Positions 40,653-54,852 of a stretch of 64,000 nucleotides of DNA are shown one piece after another (within the stretch, counting starts at the first letter, position 1; each line of letters begins with the position of its first letter). The stretch comes from Phocaeicola plebeius (GTDB lineage Bacteria; Bacteroidota; Bacteroidia; Bacteroidales; Bacteroidaceae): contig JALEPZ010000012.1 of NCBI GenBank assembly GCA_022767125.1, forward strand, positions 24,210 through 88,209. The letters are read 5' to 3'. The notes under the pieces are model-generated. The model was not told the origin of the DNA, did no database searches, and saw nothing but the letters and a program-made list of their open reading frames with translations. The translations under genes were made by a program, and so were the position numbers.

Positions 40653-41648
40653 ATGAAAACACTACACGTTTTGCCCCTTGCCCTGACACTGGCATTGGGA
40701 AATACAATCGCCACCTCGTGCATGGCGGGTGACACGGTCGTCGTACGGCCCAGCAGCCACTATACCACGAAGAGAATCAGTCTCACCGACATCGAGGCCA
40801 TCACCACCTCCTCGTCGGTCGATGTCGTCTATCACCCGTCCGCCGGGGCCCCCTATGCAGAAATCTACGCACCCGACAACGTGGTGCCCTATATCCAGGT
40901 AGAGCAGAAAGGCCACCAGCTGAACGTAGGCATCCAGCATCCCGACGGCAACAGATTGTCCATCGAAGGCAAATGCCGGTATGAAGTGAGAGTCTATGCC
41001 CCCGAAGTCACTTCCTTCACCAGCGGAAGCAGCGGTGACATCCTGATTCAGGAAAACATACAGACCGAGAAGCCTATCCGGTTGTCGGCCAACAGCAGCG
41101 GCAACATCAAGGCTTCTTCCATCACCTGCGGACTGGCCGACCTGTGCTCGCAAAGCAGCGGCGACATTCTGGTGGAAAACCTGCGCTGCACAAGCGGCGA
41201 GTTCAAGTCCTCTTCATCGGGCGATTGCTACATCCATTCGCTGAACAGCCTCGGCAACGTATCGGTCTCTACAGGTTCGTCGGGTGATTGCAAAGTGGAT
41301 GAGATGGCGTGTGAAGGCAACCTGTCTATCTCCTCCAGCTCGTCTGGCGACTGCAAGATAGACAACCTCCGCTGCACAGGAGATGTAGATGCCAGCACCA
41401 GTTCGTCTGCCGACATCTACCTGAGCGGTACGTGCCGCAATGCCTCGCTCTCGGCCAGTTCGGCAGGCAGTGTCTATGCCAAGGACCTGAAAGCGGTGGA
41501 TGTGAAAGCCAGTGCCACATCGGCGGGCTGTGTGGAATGCCAGGCATCCGGCACGTTGACACCCCACGCAAGCAGTGGCGGAGAAATCCGTTACAAAGGC
41601 GAACCCCAGCACATCAATGCCCAACTGAAAGGGCTCCGACAACTGTAA
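40653..41648 (+). CDS. DUF2807 (adhesin head GIN domain) secreted beta-helix protein
   Basis: 331 residues with a signal peptide (MKTLHVLPLALTLALGNTIATSC, cut near MAG). GIN/DUF2807 proteins fold as a right-handed beta-helix; here the coil is unusually regular, with SSSGD- or SSGD-like turns recurring every 18-26 residues between about residues 125 and 265. The function is unknown; periplasmic or surface structural roles are suggested for the family. It stands alone after the PAP2 terminator; no clear -7 element was found in the 224-base gap upstream. Confidence 0.85.
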   Translation: MKTLHVLPLALTLALGNTIATSCMAGDTVVVRPSSHYTTKRISLTDIEAITTSSSVDVVYHPSAGAPYAEIYAPDNVVPYIQVEQKGHQLNVGIQHPDGNRLSIEGKCRYEVRVYAPEVTSFTSGSSGDILIQENIQTEKPIRLSANSSGNIKASSITCGLADLCSQSSGDILVENLRCTSGEFKSSSSGDCYIHSLNSLGNVSVSTGSSGDCKVDEMACEGNLSISSSSSGDCKIDNLRCTGDVDASTSSSADIYLSGTCRNASLSASSAGSVYAKDLKAVDVKASATSAGCVECQASGTLTPHASSGGEIRYKGEPQHINAQLKGLRQL

Positions 41649-41662
41649 CGGTTTTTCCTTCC

Positions 41663-41807
41663 GCCAAAACAAGAAGCAGAAGCAGTGACTGAACATCGGG
41701 AGGGTGCCGCTCATACCGCGAATAACGATACATAGACTCTCTTTTTAACTTTCTACGACGGCATCCTCCTTCCGTTTACCACCATTGCTTCTGCTTCTTG
41801 TTTCGCC
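41663..41807. repeat. Separated inverted repeat downstream of the DUF2807 gene
   Basis: AAACAAGAAGCAGAAGCA at about 41667-41684 and its complement TGCTTCTGCTTCTTGTTT at 41786-41803: 18 bp, about 100 bases apart. Unknown meaning; the spacing is too long for a simple terminator. Confidence 0.5.
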
Positions 41808-41853
41808 AAAGCCAGCTACCTTCATCGGCCTTACGTATCTGCTGAAGATGTGT

Positions 41854-42120
41854 TTATACATCCGGTCTAAGCCGGGCCTGAGCCATATTGTAATGGCTCT
41901 GCATATTGATGAGCATCTCCGGATTGATGCCAAAATCCGCTTCTATTACCAATGCGATGTCACTTGTAACGGGCCGTTTAGCATTCAGAATCTCGTTCAG
42001 CAGGGTGTAAGGGATTCCTGCATATTCCGAGAAGCGCTTCTGTGTAATACCTCTGACTTCCAGTTCCTCTTTCTGTACATCTCCCGGATGCGTGGGAAGT
42101 CTATAAGTATTCGTATCCAT
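41854..42120 (-). CDS. Solitary HigA-type XRE-family antitoxin
   Basis: 88 residues: THPGDVQKEELEVRGITQKRF (helix-turn-helix start), NEILNAKRPVTSDIALVIEADFGINPEML, the HigA/VapI signature. Antitoxins of this type bind DNA as dimers and neutralise a HigB ribonuclease, usually encoded just upstream. No HigB-like frame is found on either side, so this is an orphan, perhaps domesticated as a regulator. Its ATG lies only 11 bases after a perfect -7 element (42132-42139), so the mRNA would be almost leaderless. Confidence 0.85.
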   Translation of the reverse strand: MDTNTYRLPTHPGDVQKEELEVRGITQKRFSEYAGIPYTLLNEILNAKRPVTSDIALVIEADFGINPEMLINMQSHYNMAQARLRPDV

Positions 42121-42131
42121 TTCATATATCG

Positions 42132-42139
42132 CAAATGTA
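42132..42139 (-). promoter_or_regulatory. -7 promoter element for the HigA-type gene
   Basis: Minus strand TACATTTG, fitting TAnnTTTG, with the start codon 11 bases downstream. Confidence 0.55.
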
Positions 42140-42256
42140 GATAAAGTCCGCGAGATTCATCACACCGGCAGAATAAAGAAAAATTTTTTTCTTTAGAAGA
42201 AAGATAACAATTGATTTTCATAATATATGATACGGCAGACTGTCGAAGATACAGCA

Positions 42257-42304
42257 AATCGGCTGGCAAGCCTGGTATTTGCTCCAGGAAATTGCCAGCC
42301 GATT
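42257..42304 (-). terminator. Hairpin after the sus operon
   Basis: Perfect 13-bp stem AATCGGCTGGCAA / TTGCCAGCCGATT with a second small hairpin (CCTGG / CCAGG) in its loop, 25 bases after the SusE/F-like stop. There is no T run, so it may act as a 3'-end stabiliser rather than a full terminator. Confidence 0.6.
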
Positions 42305-42328
42305 ATCATTCATCTACAAGAATTTACT

Positions 42329-43906
42329 TTAGTTTTTCTTCATTGTAGCAGTTTTTGTATCCGGATTCAGGACGATAGTATATGTACCCGCAGAAACGGC
42401 AATATTCGCGCCATCCTGTTCCAAACCGCCAAGACTTCCTCCATAGTTGATGTCCCATGCTCCATCCCAACGGAACTTTATTTCTCCATCAGTAAGTGTA
42501 ACGGTAATCGTCCAGGTCTTGTCTTCGGGGACATACGTCATCAGTACACCCTTATCCCAACCATGAGGAGCGGCACTGCCTATCACCTCCCAGCCAGTCT
42601 TCGTAATGGTGGCGGTCATTTTCTTGGTATTGACAGCAAACCGATAATAGCCCGCATCCGTGACAATAATATTATCGCCATCTCCAATGCTGAAGCTAAC
42701 AGTGTTGTTTTCTTCATCCACCGTCGGATCACCTTTCATCCCCATCCATGTACCGCCATCATAGAACTTGAATTCTGTATTGGCTGGCATATAGAATGTG
42801 CCCGTATATTTGAAATCGCGAGCTTCAGAAATGACATGATAAGCATTATCCGCTTCAGGAGACCAACCTTGGTAGCTGCCCGGCATAGACAGGAAGGCAC
42901 TGGACTGCTCAATATCCGTTTCTTCCAACGAATAGGTGTACAGACCGGCATTTGTCAAATCGAGCGTAATGATGTAAGCATGGTCTTTTTCTATCTTGAT
43001 GTTGGATCCGCCAGCCACCAAGATATTACCGTCAGCCTCAACACCATAATTGTAGTCCCAATTGCCATTGGCACGGAACTTCATCTCCCTTGCTAACAAG
43101 GAAGTAATAAGAGTCCACTTACGTGTATCGGCATCATACTCCATCTTGGTGCCCTCGCTCCATCCTCCTGAAGTGGCATCACCGATGATTTCCCATGATA
43201 GAGGTTCGGTCTGTCTGACATCACCATTGGCATTCACTGTAATCTGATAAAAGCCCTTCGAATCGACCGACTGTCCTTGTGCCAAGACTTTTGTCACGTC
43301 AGCACCATCCAGAACAGCATACGATGCGGCATCGTCAAAATTGGCATAACCATCAAAAACACCGTCACCGTCAGGATCTCCAATCACATAAGCCGTTGTA
43401 TAATCCCAATTAGGATAACCTACCGCCACATACGCATACTTCCAGGTGATATCCGCCACATTGGGGTCAAATGTCGCAGCCTTGAAAGACAGCGTATTTC
43501 CAGACGCATCAGCGAAGGCATCATAGGACTTTGATACGAGAGAAACCGTAAAGTCATACGTCTGACCCGGACATGCTCCCGTCTTTGCCATCAAGGTATT
43601 CATTTCTCCGTTCGTAAAAGCCAGCTGGTCGGAACCAGTTTCTGCCATCACCACACTCTTGTTGGTAGTTGTATTGGTAAGCGTCACTTCGTAATTGACA
43701 ACAGCAGATACCCCATAATCCGCCTTTGTCCAAGAAATGACCGGGAAAGCAGCGTCCTTATTGTCATTGGTGAGCACAATGCTGTTTTGCGACAAGGCAT
43801 TGAATGAAGCTGCATTCTGCAGCTCCATTACGGGTTCCTTGTCATCTTCGCAGGAGGCCAGTGTAAGAAAGCCTGCCAGCAGAAAATACATATAGTTTGA
43901 TTTCAT
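42329..43906 (-). CDS. SusE/SusF-like starch-binding outer membrane lipoprotein
   Basis: 525 residues. Lipoprotein signal ending LTLASC, so it is expected on the outer membrane surface. Order: SusE-type N-terminal domain (about 25-140), a linker/degenerate module (140-235), then three beta-sandwich starch-binding modules at about 236-330, 333-435 and 437-525, recognisable by WEIIGDATSGGW, SMPGSYQGW and WEVIGSAAPHGW and matching aromatic pairs. SusE normally has two binding modules and SusF three, so this one protein seems to stand for both. Last gene of the susABCDE operon; no SusG follows. Confidence 0.88.
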   Translation of the reverse strand: MKSNYMYFLLAGFLTLASCEDDKEPVMELQNAASFNALSQNSIVLTNDNKDAAFPVISWTKADYGVSAVVNYEVTLTNTTTNKSVVMAETGSDQLAFTNGEMNTLMAKTGACPGQTYDFTVSLVSKSYDAFADASGNTLSFKAATFDPNVADITWKYAYVAVGYPNWDYTTAYVIGDPDGDGVFDGYANFDDAASYAVLDGADVTKVLAQGQSVDSKGFYQITVNANGDVRQTEPLSWEIIGDATSGGWSEGTKMEYDADTRKWTLITSLLAREMKFRANGNWDYNYGVEADGNILVAGGSNIKIEKDHAYIITLDLTNAGLYTYSLEETDIEQSSAFLSMPGSYQGWSPEADNAYHVISEARDFKYTGTFYMPANTEFKFYDGGTWMGMKGDPTVDEENNTVSFSIGDGDNIIVTDAGYYRFAVNTKKMTATITKTGWEVIGSAAPHGWDKGVLMTYVPEDKTWTITVTLTDGEIKFRWDGAWDINYGGSLGGLEQDGANIAVSAGTYTIVLNPDTKTATMKKN

Positions 43907-43926
43907 ATTCTTAAAATTTAAAGTAA

Positions 43927-45543
43927 TTAATAACCCTCATTCTGCTTCAAATTTTCGTTCGAACCTATATCGTCCGACGGAATGGGGAATACATTATAGA
44001 TGTTGCTGACCGCCTTACCTTCGGCAACGCCACCCTTCCAAGGCCATACATAATCACCAGAAGTGAGTTTGCCGAAACGAACCAAGTCTGTACGACGATG
44101 AGCCTCAAAGAAGAGTTCACGTCCACGCTCATCCATCATGAAATCCAGTGTAAAATCACTTAACGTGATATCAGCAGAAACTTTATCGGTATAGGCGCGC
44201 CGACGCAATTCATTCACATAGTCCAAAGCTTCTGACTGGCTAGAACCGTTACCACCCCGCAACACAGCTTCTGCGAGATTCAAATAGATTTCACCCAAAC
44301 GGAACAACGGGAAGTCAGTCCATGCTTCGGACGAAGGAGGCAATGAACCATCTTTATTGACATTGTAGAACTTGGTAACAGGGATACCCTGCTTGAAGTT
44401 GCTCTCATCAGTAATCTCGATGCTGGCGGCAGCATCCGCTCTCAACATGGCATAACGGCTGTCCTTGTCGTATGCCGGCTCACGCTGGAACAAATGATAG
44501 AAGGAAGACTTGACACGAATGCCGTTCCAGCCACCCTTTGCATTGACCTCTGTCTGGAATTCGGAAGAGCCCCAGCACAGCAAGGCTGTCATACCACCCC
44601 AAGTCATGGTGTCTTCTCCGTCATAACGGACAGGAAGAATCATCTCCTTGGACTGGTCATTGTCGGCCTTGAAAGCATCCCCATAAACGGGTTCCAGTTG
44701 ATAGCCTGCAGCAATCACCTTCTTGCAGTAGGTGATGCATTCTGTATATTTGGCTGTACCAATATAGGTTTCCGCATTCAGATACAGACGGGACAAGGCT
44801 GCCCAGACAGCCGCCTGGTTGGCATGACCGTAATTGTCATTGAAACCGGGAGTAGCAGGCAGCATCTCCGACTCGCAGACCAACAGCTCGCTTTCTACAT
44901 ACTTGAACAAGTCATCCTTCATAATCTGCTGCGGACGCTCACTACCGATGGGACTGTTTTCATCCACAAAAGGAACATTCCGGTAAAAGTCCAACAGGTA
45001 CTGGTACATCAAGGCCCGCATGAAACGCGCCTCAGCCCGATAGCCACTGACCTTTGCCATCACATCGCTGGAACAGCCTCTGCCAGCCAGCTTGTCTTCT
45101 GCCGCCTCGCGGAGGAAAGCGTTGCACAAGTTGATCTGATAATACAGACGATAATACGAACCCTTAATCCACGGACTGGACGAAGACCAGGTAAGATGGT
45201 TGAAGTCGGGAATACCGGGATCAGACCAACAGCAGTGTGCAATATCAGAAGCCAGTTCCTGCATGTTCCACGTCACGCGCAAGAACGAAGATTGTGAACC
45301 ACCATCGATACCCACAACGTCCTGGTCGGAGTCGCCACCGGAGTTACCGCCTATAGCTAACCCTGCATAGATTTTCGCCAATGCACGTTGGTAGGCATCT
45401 ATATCACTTCCGAATACCACCTCGGACACCAACTCGTCCTTATCCAAGGGAACCGTGTCCAAATCGTTGACACAAGAAGTCGCACCCAGCATCGTACTGA
45501 ACAATGCTGCCGAACAAATATATTTGAATTTGAATAGTTTCAT
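43927..45543 (-). CDS. susD: SusD/RagB-family starch-binding outer membrane lipoprotein
   Basis: 538 residues. Lipoprotein signal (FSTMLGATSC), then TPR-rich helical SusD fold (GYRAEARFMRALMYQYLLDFYRNVPFV; WTDFPLFRLGEIYLNLAEA; DERGRELFFEAHRRTDLVRFG), all typical. SusD lids the SusC barrel and captures maltooligosaccharides. It lies 12 bases downstream of susC and 20 upstream of the SusE/F-like gene. The starch assignment rests on the whole cluster. Confidence 0.95.
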   Translation of the reverse strand: MKLFKFKYICSAALFSTMLGATSCVNDLDTVPLDKDELVSEVVFGSDIDAYQRALAKIYAGLAIGGNSGGDSDQDVVGIDGGSQSSFLRVTWNMQELASDIAHCCWSDPGIPDFNHLTWSSSSPWIKGSYYRLYYQINLCNAFLREAAEDKLAGRGCSSDVMAKVSGYRAEARFMRALMYQYLLDFYRNVPFVDENSPIGSERPQQIMKDDLFKYVESELLVCESEMLPATPGFNDNYGHANQAAVWAALSRLYLNAETYIGTAKYTECITYCKKVIAAGYQLEPVYGDAFKADNDQSKEMILPVRYDGEDTMTWGGMTALLCWGSSEFQTEVNAKGGWNGIRVKSSFYHLFQREPAYDKDSRYAMLRADAAASIEITDESNFKQGIPVTKFYNVNKDGSLPPSSEAWTDFPLFRLGEIYLNLAEAVLRGGNGSSQSEALDYVNELRRRAYTDKVSADITLSDFTLDFMMDERGRELFFEAHRRTDLVRFGKLTSGDYVWPWKGGVAEGKAVSNIYNVFPIPSDDIGSNENLKQNEGY

Positions 45544-45555
45544 GATTATCCTGTT

Positions 45556-48555
45556 TTAAAAATTAAGATTCAGTCCTAACATAAATACACGGGGACGAGG
45601 ATAGATGTTATTGTCCACGCCACTGCCACTGATTTCCGGATCCAGTCCGTCATACTTGGTAATGACAAACGGATTCTGTACCGTAAAGTAAACCCGTGCA
45701 TTCTGATGGTCGTTGAACAACTTGTTGAAAGTGTATCCCAGCGTAATATTGTCCATACGAACAAACGAAGCGTTCTGCACGTAGTAGCTGGAACGGGGCT
45801 GCTTGTTCTGGAAATCGGTCTTCGCAGCTGAAGTCACCCGGTTCTTCAAGAAACCGGACGGGTCGTACATTTCCGAACCGCCCCAGCTTTCGCGGTTGGA
45901 CTGAACATTGTTATAGGCATAATTGCCGAAGCTGCCACGCAACGAGAAGCCCAAATCCCAGTTCTTGTAGGAAAGCTGTGACGTCAATCCCATGAAGACA
46001 TCGGGAGCAGAGGACTTGTAGGCTATCAAATCATCCTCGTCGATCTTGTTGTCTCCGTTCTGATCGACGTATGCATTCTCGATGGGGTTGCCAGCCTTGT
46101 CATACATCTGCTCGAATACATAGAATGAATTGTAAGGATGGTTCACAGAGTTAATCATAATGGTATAACCGGTAGCTCCATCGATTCCTGTATGAAGAAC
46201 TCCCTTGTATGACGGGTCGTCATTGAAGGTCATCTTCGTGATTTCATTCTTGTTATAGGAGATGTTATAGCTCAATGTCCAGTTCCAGTCCTTGGTCGTG
46301 ATGGGATGAGCGGTCAACGTAAATTCCACACCCTTGTTTTCCAAAGTTCCCACATTGGTCAGCAACTGGTTGCTGAAGTTCGTTCCAGCAGGAGCCGTCA
46401 CTGTGTTCAACAGGTCCTTTGTCTTGCGGTAATACACATCCAAATTACCGGTAATGACATTGTTCAATACTCCGAAATCGATACCTACATTGTACGTGGT
46501 GGTTTCCTCCCATTTCAGATTATAATCATACGCCTGGGGCGCAATCAATGTCAACTTGTTGTTGCCAAAGAAATAGTTGGCACCAGCCTTCGAATACATA
46601 TAACGGGCCATATATGGATAGTCACCGTTCTGAAGGTTCTGCTGACCCGTAATACCATAACCCAAACGAAGTTTCAAGTCGGAGAGTGCGTTGATGTTCT
46701 TCAGGAAGCTTTCCTCCTTCATCCTCCAGGCGAAAGCCACGGAGGGGAACAAGCCCCAACGGTTATCCTTATTGAAGCGGGAAGAACCGTCGTCACGCAA
46801 TGTGAAGGTCAGCATATAACGGTCAAGCAACGTATAATTCAAACGTCCGAAGAAAGAAACCAGGTAGCTCTCCGTCTTGTAATCCTCCATATCCTTATAG
46901 AACTCCTTGCCGTATTCCTGCGCCTTGGCTGCCGAATACGGATACTTCGTCCAAGTAGAGTTGTAGAAATGCTGCCATGAATAGCCGGCCATTGCATCTA
47001 TGTGATGGGCACCGAAAGTCTTGTTGTAGTTCATGTAGAAATCCAACAGCAGGTTGCGCTTCAACTGCCAGTAACTGCTATTTTCACCGAAACCGGTCTT
47101 ATAATTGCCTTGTGCCCATGTCATCGGTGAATTGTCCGTGATAATGACATCACCATCACTCTTGGAGACATCATAACCTAAATTCAAATTGGCACGCAAG
47201 TCAGGCAGGAAATGGAAACGATAGTCAATCTGGGCATTACCTATGCTACGATAGACCGTCGATTTGTCGCTCTTGGAATCAAGTATAGAAACCGGGTTGG
47301 TCAACGCAATGTCATTCGGAGTTCCATCGGCCTTGACGTTCATATAGTAACCGTTTCCATACTTGCTGCCGTCCATATAGACAGGCTGAGTGGGATCGAA
47401 CTGAGTAGCCATTCCCAAGGCGCCCGTATCGGCAAAACGGTTTTTGTTATAAATACCTTTTACATTCAGCTGAATGTTCAACTTGTCATCAAAGAATTTG
47501 GGGTTCAAGTTGATAGCACCGGTCAAACGATCCATGCTGGATGTTTTCAGAATACCGTTTTCACTCGTATAGGCTACGGATACACGATAAGGCATATGAG
47601 GCAGTGCACCTGATATACTCACGTTATGGTCGGTGCTGACTGCAGTCTTCAGAATCTCATCCTGCCAGTTGGTGTTAGCAGAACCGAGCGCTTTGTATTG
47701 GTCGCTGGAGGTACCGTATTTTTCTGTCACAAAACCGCGGAACTCATCGGCAGACATCACATCCACCTTCTTGGGCACCGTATTGATGGAAACAGTACCG
47801 TTATAACCTACCTTGACGCGACCGGACTGGCCTTTTTTCGTTGTGATAATGATGACACCATTGGAGGCACGGGAACCATAGATGGCGGTGGCTGACGCAT
47901 CCTTCAGAATCGTGAATGTCTCGATATCGTTAGGATGCACGGTCGATAGCGGATTGGCCATACCATTGATACCACTATCATCAACGGGCACACCATCAAT
48001 AACGATCAACGGGTTGTTGGAGGCAGACATAGAAGAGCCACCACGCACACGAATGGTCGCACCTGCTCCTGGCGCTCCACCATCAGTGATGACGCTCACA
48101 CCGGCAGCCTTACCTACCAACATATCCGAGGCTGATGAAGCCACACCTTTGACCATCTTGTCTGCACTGATGGCCGTCACCGAACCGGTCAGGTCGTTCT
48201 TCTTGGCGGCACCGTAACCGATGACCACGACTTCTTCGAGTGTTTCGGTGTCTTCATGCAACACGACATTCAATTCGGCTGCAGCAGGAAGTTCCTGCGG
48301 CAAGTAACCGATGAAAGAGATGACAATGATGTCTCCCTTGTTGGCCTGCAACTCGAAGTTACCATCGAAATCGGTAATCGTTCCGTTGGTCGTTCCTTTC
48401 ACAATTACGTTGGCACCGATGACGGCTTCACCCGTAGCATCTTTCACAACGCCCTTCACTGTTATTACCCCCCCCTGTGCGAAGGATTGAACAGCGAACA
48501 GTAATCCTACTGCCAACAGCAGCAGAAATCGACTGATTGTTTTCTCTGTTTTCAT
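45556..48555 (-). CDS. susC: SusC TonB-dependent maltooligosaccharide transporter
   Basis: 999 residues, complete. Signal peptide to SFAQ, carboxypeptidase-like domain (GVVKDATGEAVIGANVIVKG), EEVVVIGYG, plug domain (DASATAIYGSRASNGVIIIT), and a 22-strand barrel ending MLGLNLNF. Imports oligosaccharides across the outer membrane using TonB energy. Placement between susB and susD, with SusR and SusA present, identifies it as the starch receptor; length agrees with known SusC. It is separate from, and differs in sequence from, the receptor at the left edge. Confidence 0.95.
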   Translation of the reverse strand: MKTEKTISRFLLLLAVGLLFAVQSFAQGGVITVKGVVKDATGEAVIGANVIVKGTTNGTITDFDGNFELQANKGDIIVISFIGYLPQELPAAAELNVVLHEDTETLEEVVVIGYGAAKKNDLTGSVTAISADKMVKGVASSASDMLVGKAAGVSVITDGGAPGAGATIRVRGGSSMSASNNPLIVIDGVPVDDSGINGMANPLSTVHPNDIETFTILKDASATAIYGSRASNGVIIITTKKGQSGRVKVGYNGTVSINTVPKKVDVMSADEFRGFVTEKYGTSSDQYKALGSANTNWQDEILKTAVSTDHNVSISGALPHMPYRVSVAYTSENGILKTSSMDRLTGAINLNPKFFDDKLNIQLNVKGIYNKNRFADTGALGMATQFDPTQPVYMDGSKYGNGYYMNVKADGTPNDIALTNPVSILDSKSDKSTVYRSIGNAQIDYRFHFLPDLRANLNLGYDVSKSDGDVIITDNSPMTWAQGNYKTGFGENSSYWQLKRNLLLDFYMNYNKTFGAHHIDAMAGYSWQHFYNSTWTKYPYSAAKAQEYGKEFYKDMEDYKTESYLVSFFGRLNYTLLDRYMLTFTLRDDGSSRFNKDNRWGLFPSVAFAWRMKEESFLKNINALSDLKLRLGYGITGQQNLQNGDYPYMARYMYSKAGANYFFGNNKLTLIAPQAYDYNLKWEETTTYNVGIDFGVLNNVITGNLDVYYRKTKDLLNTVTAPAGTNFSNQLLTNVGTLENKGVEFTLTAHPITTKDWNWTLSYNISYNKNEITKMTFNDDPSYKGVLHTGIDGATGYTIMINSVNHPYNSFYVFEQMYDKAGNPIENAYVDQNGDNKIDEDDLIAYKSSAPDVFMGLTSQLSYKNWDLGFSLRGSFGNYAYNNVQSNRESWGGSEMYDPSGFLKNRVTSAAKTDFQNKQPRSSYYVQNASFVRMDNITLGYTFNKLFNDHQNARVYFTVQNPFVITKYDGLDPEISGSGVDNNIYPRPRVFMLGLNLNF

Positions 48556-48644
48556 ATTACTTGACTGTTAGTTAAAAATAAAAATTACTCATATTTTTCT
48601 CTCTTGATGTGAAGATTTCGTTGACTGGCAACTGCTTCTTCGGT

Positions 48645-50831
<2,187 letters not shown>

Positions 50832-51034
50832 TCAGGTATTATGGATAATTGATGTTGGAATGTTCAGGTTGATAGGGAAGGAAATAACAGACCTTTCAAT
50901 AGTTCCGTTTTCACAAATTTTGCTACCTACTCGGTCTGTTGCCCACTTGAATGTCTATATATGATTCGTACTTATTGAAAACTTGACTTATTGACAATTA
51001 ACTTATTATATAAACCTAACCTTAAAATTATCAT

Positions 51035-52912
<1,878 letters not shown>

Positions 52913-52943
52913 TTAATGACTCATGGAATATTTCTTCCGAAAG

Positions 52944-52971
52944 CAAAGGTAAAGTATTTGTTTACACCAAA
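52944..52971 (-). promoter_or_regulatory. Probable promoter of susA
   Basis: Minus strand TTTG (52971-52968), 16 bases, TACCTTTG (52951-52944). The -7 element is perfect but the spacing is short, which fits a promoter needing an activator such as SusR. Confidence 0.5.
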
Positions 52972-53088
52972 TCCGGAGTAAAATGAAAATATAAATGGGA
53001 AATAAGAATATCTACCTGATTATCAATAGAAATTAAATAATAATTAGAAAGAAAAATAGAAGTAATTTGCAAAAAATAAAGGCATAAA

Positions 53089-53121
53089 TTTGGCACTTAC
53101 CAGATAAAATACTTATATTTG
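53089..53121 (+). promoter_or_regulatory. Promoter of susR
   Basis: TTTG (53089-53092), 21 bases, TATATTTG (53114-53121): both elements perfect and spacing within the consensus. The ATG follows at 53144. Confidence 0.75.
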
Positions 53122-53143
53122 GTCCACCTAATAATCCATACCC

Positions 53144-54745
53144 ATGAAAAAGACGATACTCTTTATACTCCTCCTGTTATCTACCATTGCCCGGCTGGAA
53201 GCCATGGCAGTGTCTGACTCGACTGCCCGCGTGCTGCAACTGCTCGACAGAACCATCGAACAGAAGGAGACCTACCATGCCCAGCTGGAACAACGAATCG
53301 GCCAACTGAAGAAACAGCTGTATGCATCGACCGACCCTCGGAAACAATACAACCTGTGCGGATCTCTGTTCACCCAATACCTGCACTACCAGGCCGATTC
53401 CTCCTTATATTATATACAGCGGAAACGGGAACTGCTGCCCCAGCTGCAGCTACAGGAACTGGAATCGGATGTCATCATCAACACCGTAGAGGTCATGGGT
53501 GTCATCGGTATGTACAACGAGGCCCTGTTGGAGCTGGAGAAGATTCACCCGAACCAGCTGAGCGAAGAACAGTTAGCCTACTATTACCGGACCTGTCGGG
53601 CCTACTGCGGCTGGTTGGCCGACTACACGCCCAACAAAGCCACCAAGTCCCACTATCAGCAAATAACAGATGCTTACCGCGACTCTATTCTGCTGATGAC
53701 CAGCTCTCAGATTCCAGACCGCGACATTGTGCTGGCCGAAAAGAAACTGCTGGCGCATCGGCCGGAGGAGGCCATTGCCATCCTGCAGCATTATGCGTGC
53801 GACAAGGCAGACCTAAAACACCATGCTTTCCATCACTATACCTTTGCGGAAGCCTATGGAACACTGGGAGAAACCGACCCACAGATTTACCATCTGGCCA
53901 AAGCGGCCGTCTGCGACCTGCAACGGGCGGTCCGCGAATATGCATCGCTACAGAAACTGGCCAAACTGATGTATGACGAGGGGGACTATGAACGAGCCTA
54001 CCGCTACCTGACCTGCTCGATGGAAGATGCCGTGGCCTGCAACGCCCGTCTGCGCTTTTTGGAAGTGACGGAATTTTATCCCATCATCGACCGGGCTTAC
54101 CAGGCTCAACTCCGTGAGAAGCACGTCCTGATGCGGAATATGCTCATCTGTGTCAGTGTACTGGTCCTGTTGCTCATTGTCAGCACCGTCTACCTGTACT
54201 ACTGGATGAAAAAGCTGCAGGTCATGCGGCGACACCTGCACGAAGCCAACCGGCAACTGGTGTCGACCAACCAGAATCTGGAAGAAGCCGGAAAAATCAA
54301 GGAGGCCTACATCGGTCGCTACCTGGACAAATGCGTGGGGTATCTGGACAAGCTGGAGCAATACCGCCGGTCTTTGGAGAAACTGGCCATGGCATCGAAA
54401 ATCGATGACCTGTTCAAGGCCATCCGCTCCGAACAGTTCCTGCAAGACGAACGGAAAACCTTCTATTATGAATTCGACAAGTCGTTCCTCGAACTCTTTC
54501 CACACTTCATCGAGGATTTCAACGGGCTGTTGTTGGAAGAAGGGAAAATTTTTCCCAAGAAAAACGAGCTACTTAACACAGAACTTCGTATATTTGCACT
54601 CATTCGATTAGGAGTAACAGATTCTACTCGTATTGCCCACTTTTTAGGTTACTCCCTGGCTACTGTATATAACTATCGTAGCAAGGTCCGCAACAAGGCC
54701 TCGGGGGATAAGGAACGGTTTGAACAGCAGGTCATGCAATTGTAA
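53144..54745 (+). CDS. susR: SusR-type transmembrane regulator of starch utilisation
   Basis: 533 residues. Signal peptide, TPR-like helical periplasmic sensor (about 25-325), one membrane span (about 330-350, MLICVSVLVLLLIVSTVYLYY), coiled-coil, then a C-terminal DNA-binding region (LGYSLATVYNYRSKVRNKA, residues 505-523) with helix-turn-helix features. SusR binds maltose or longer malto-oligosaccharides and activates sus transcription; position and divergence from susA agree. Full length and intact. Confidence 0.93.
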   Translation: MKKTILFILLLLSTIARLEAMAVSDSTARVLQLLDRTIEQKETYHAQLEQRIGQLKKQLYASTDPRKQYNLCGSLFTQYLHYQADSSLYYIQRKRELLPQLQLQELESDVIINTVEVMGVIGMYNEALLELEKIHPNQLSEEQLAYYYRTCRAYCGWLADYTPNKATKSHYQQITDAYRDSILLMTSSQIPDRDIVLAEKKLLAHRPEEAIAILQHYACDKADLKHHAFHHYTFAEAYGTLGETDPQIYHLAKAAVCDLQRAVREYASLQKLAKLMYDEGDYERAYRYLTCSMEDAVACNARLRFLEVTEFYPIIDRAYQAQLREKHVLMRNMLICVSVLVLLLIVSTVYLYYWMKKLQVMRRHLHEANRQLVSTNQNLEEAGKIKEAYIGRYLDKCVGYLDKLEQYRRSLEKLAMASKIDDLFKAIRSEQFLQDERKTFYYEFDKSFLELFPHFIEDFNGLLLEEGKIFPKKNELLNTELRIFALIRLGVTDSTRIAHFLGYSLATVYNYRSKVRNKASGDKERFEQQVMQL

Positions 54746-54852
54746 GGTCGCTTGATGCAGATAGTCCGAACCCAGATGTACCCCTTGCCATGAAACCCGA
54801 GAATACAGGAAAGATGAAAAACAATGTGAGCAATATACATTAATTACATACC

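Noticed and set aside
41663..41807. Insertion-sequence ends
   Set aside because: The 18-bp inverted words flank only about 100 bases with no transposase or target duplication.
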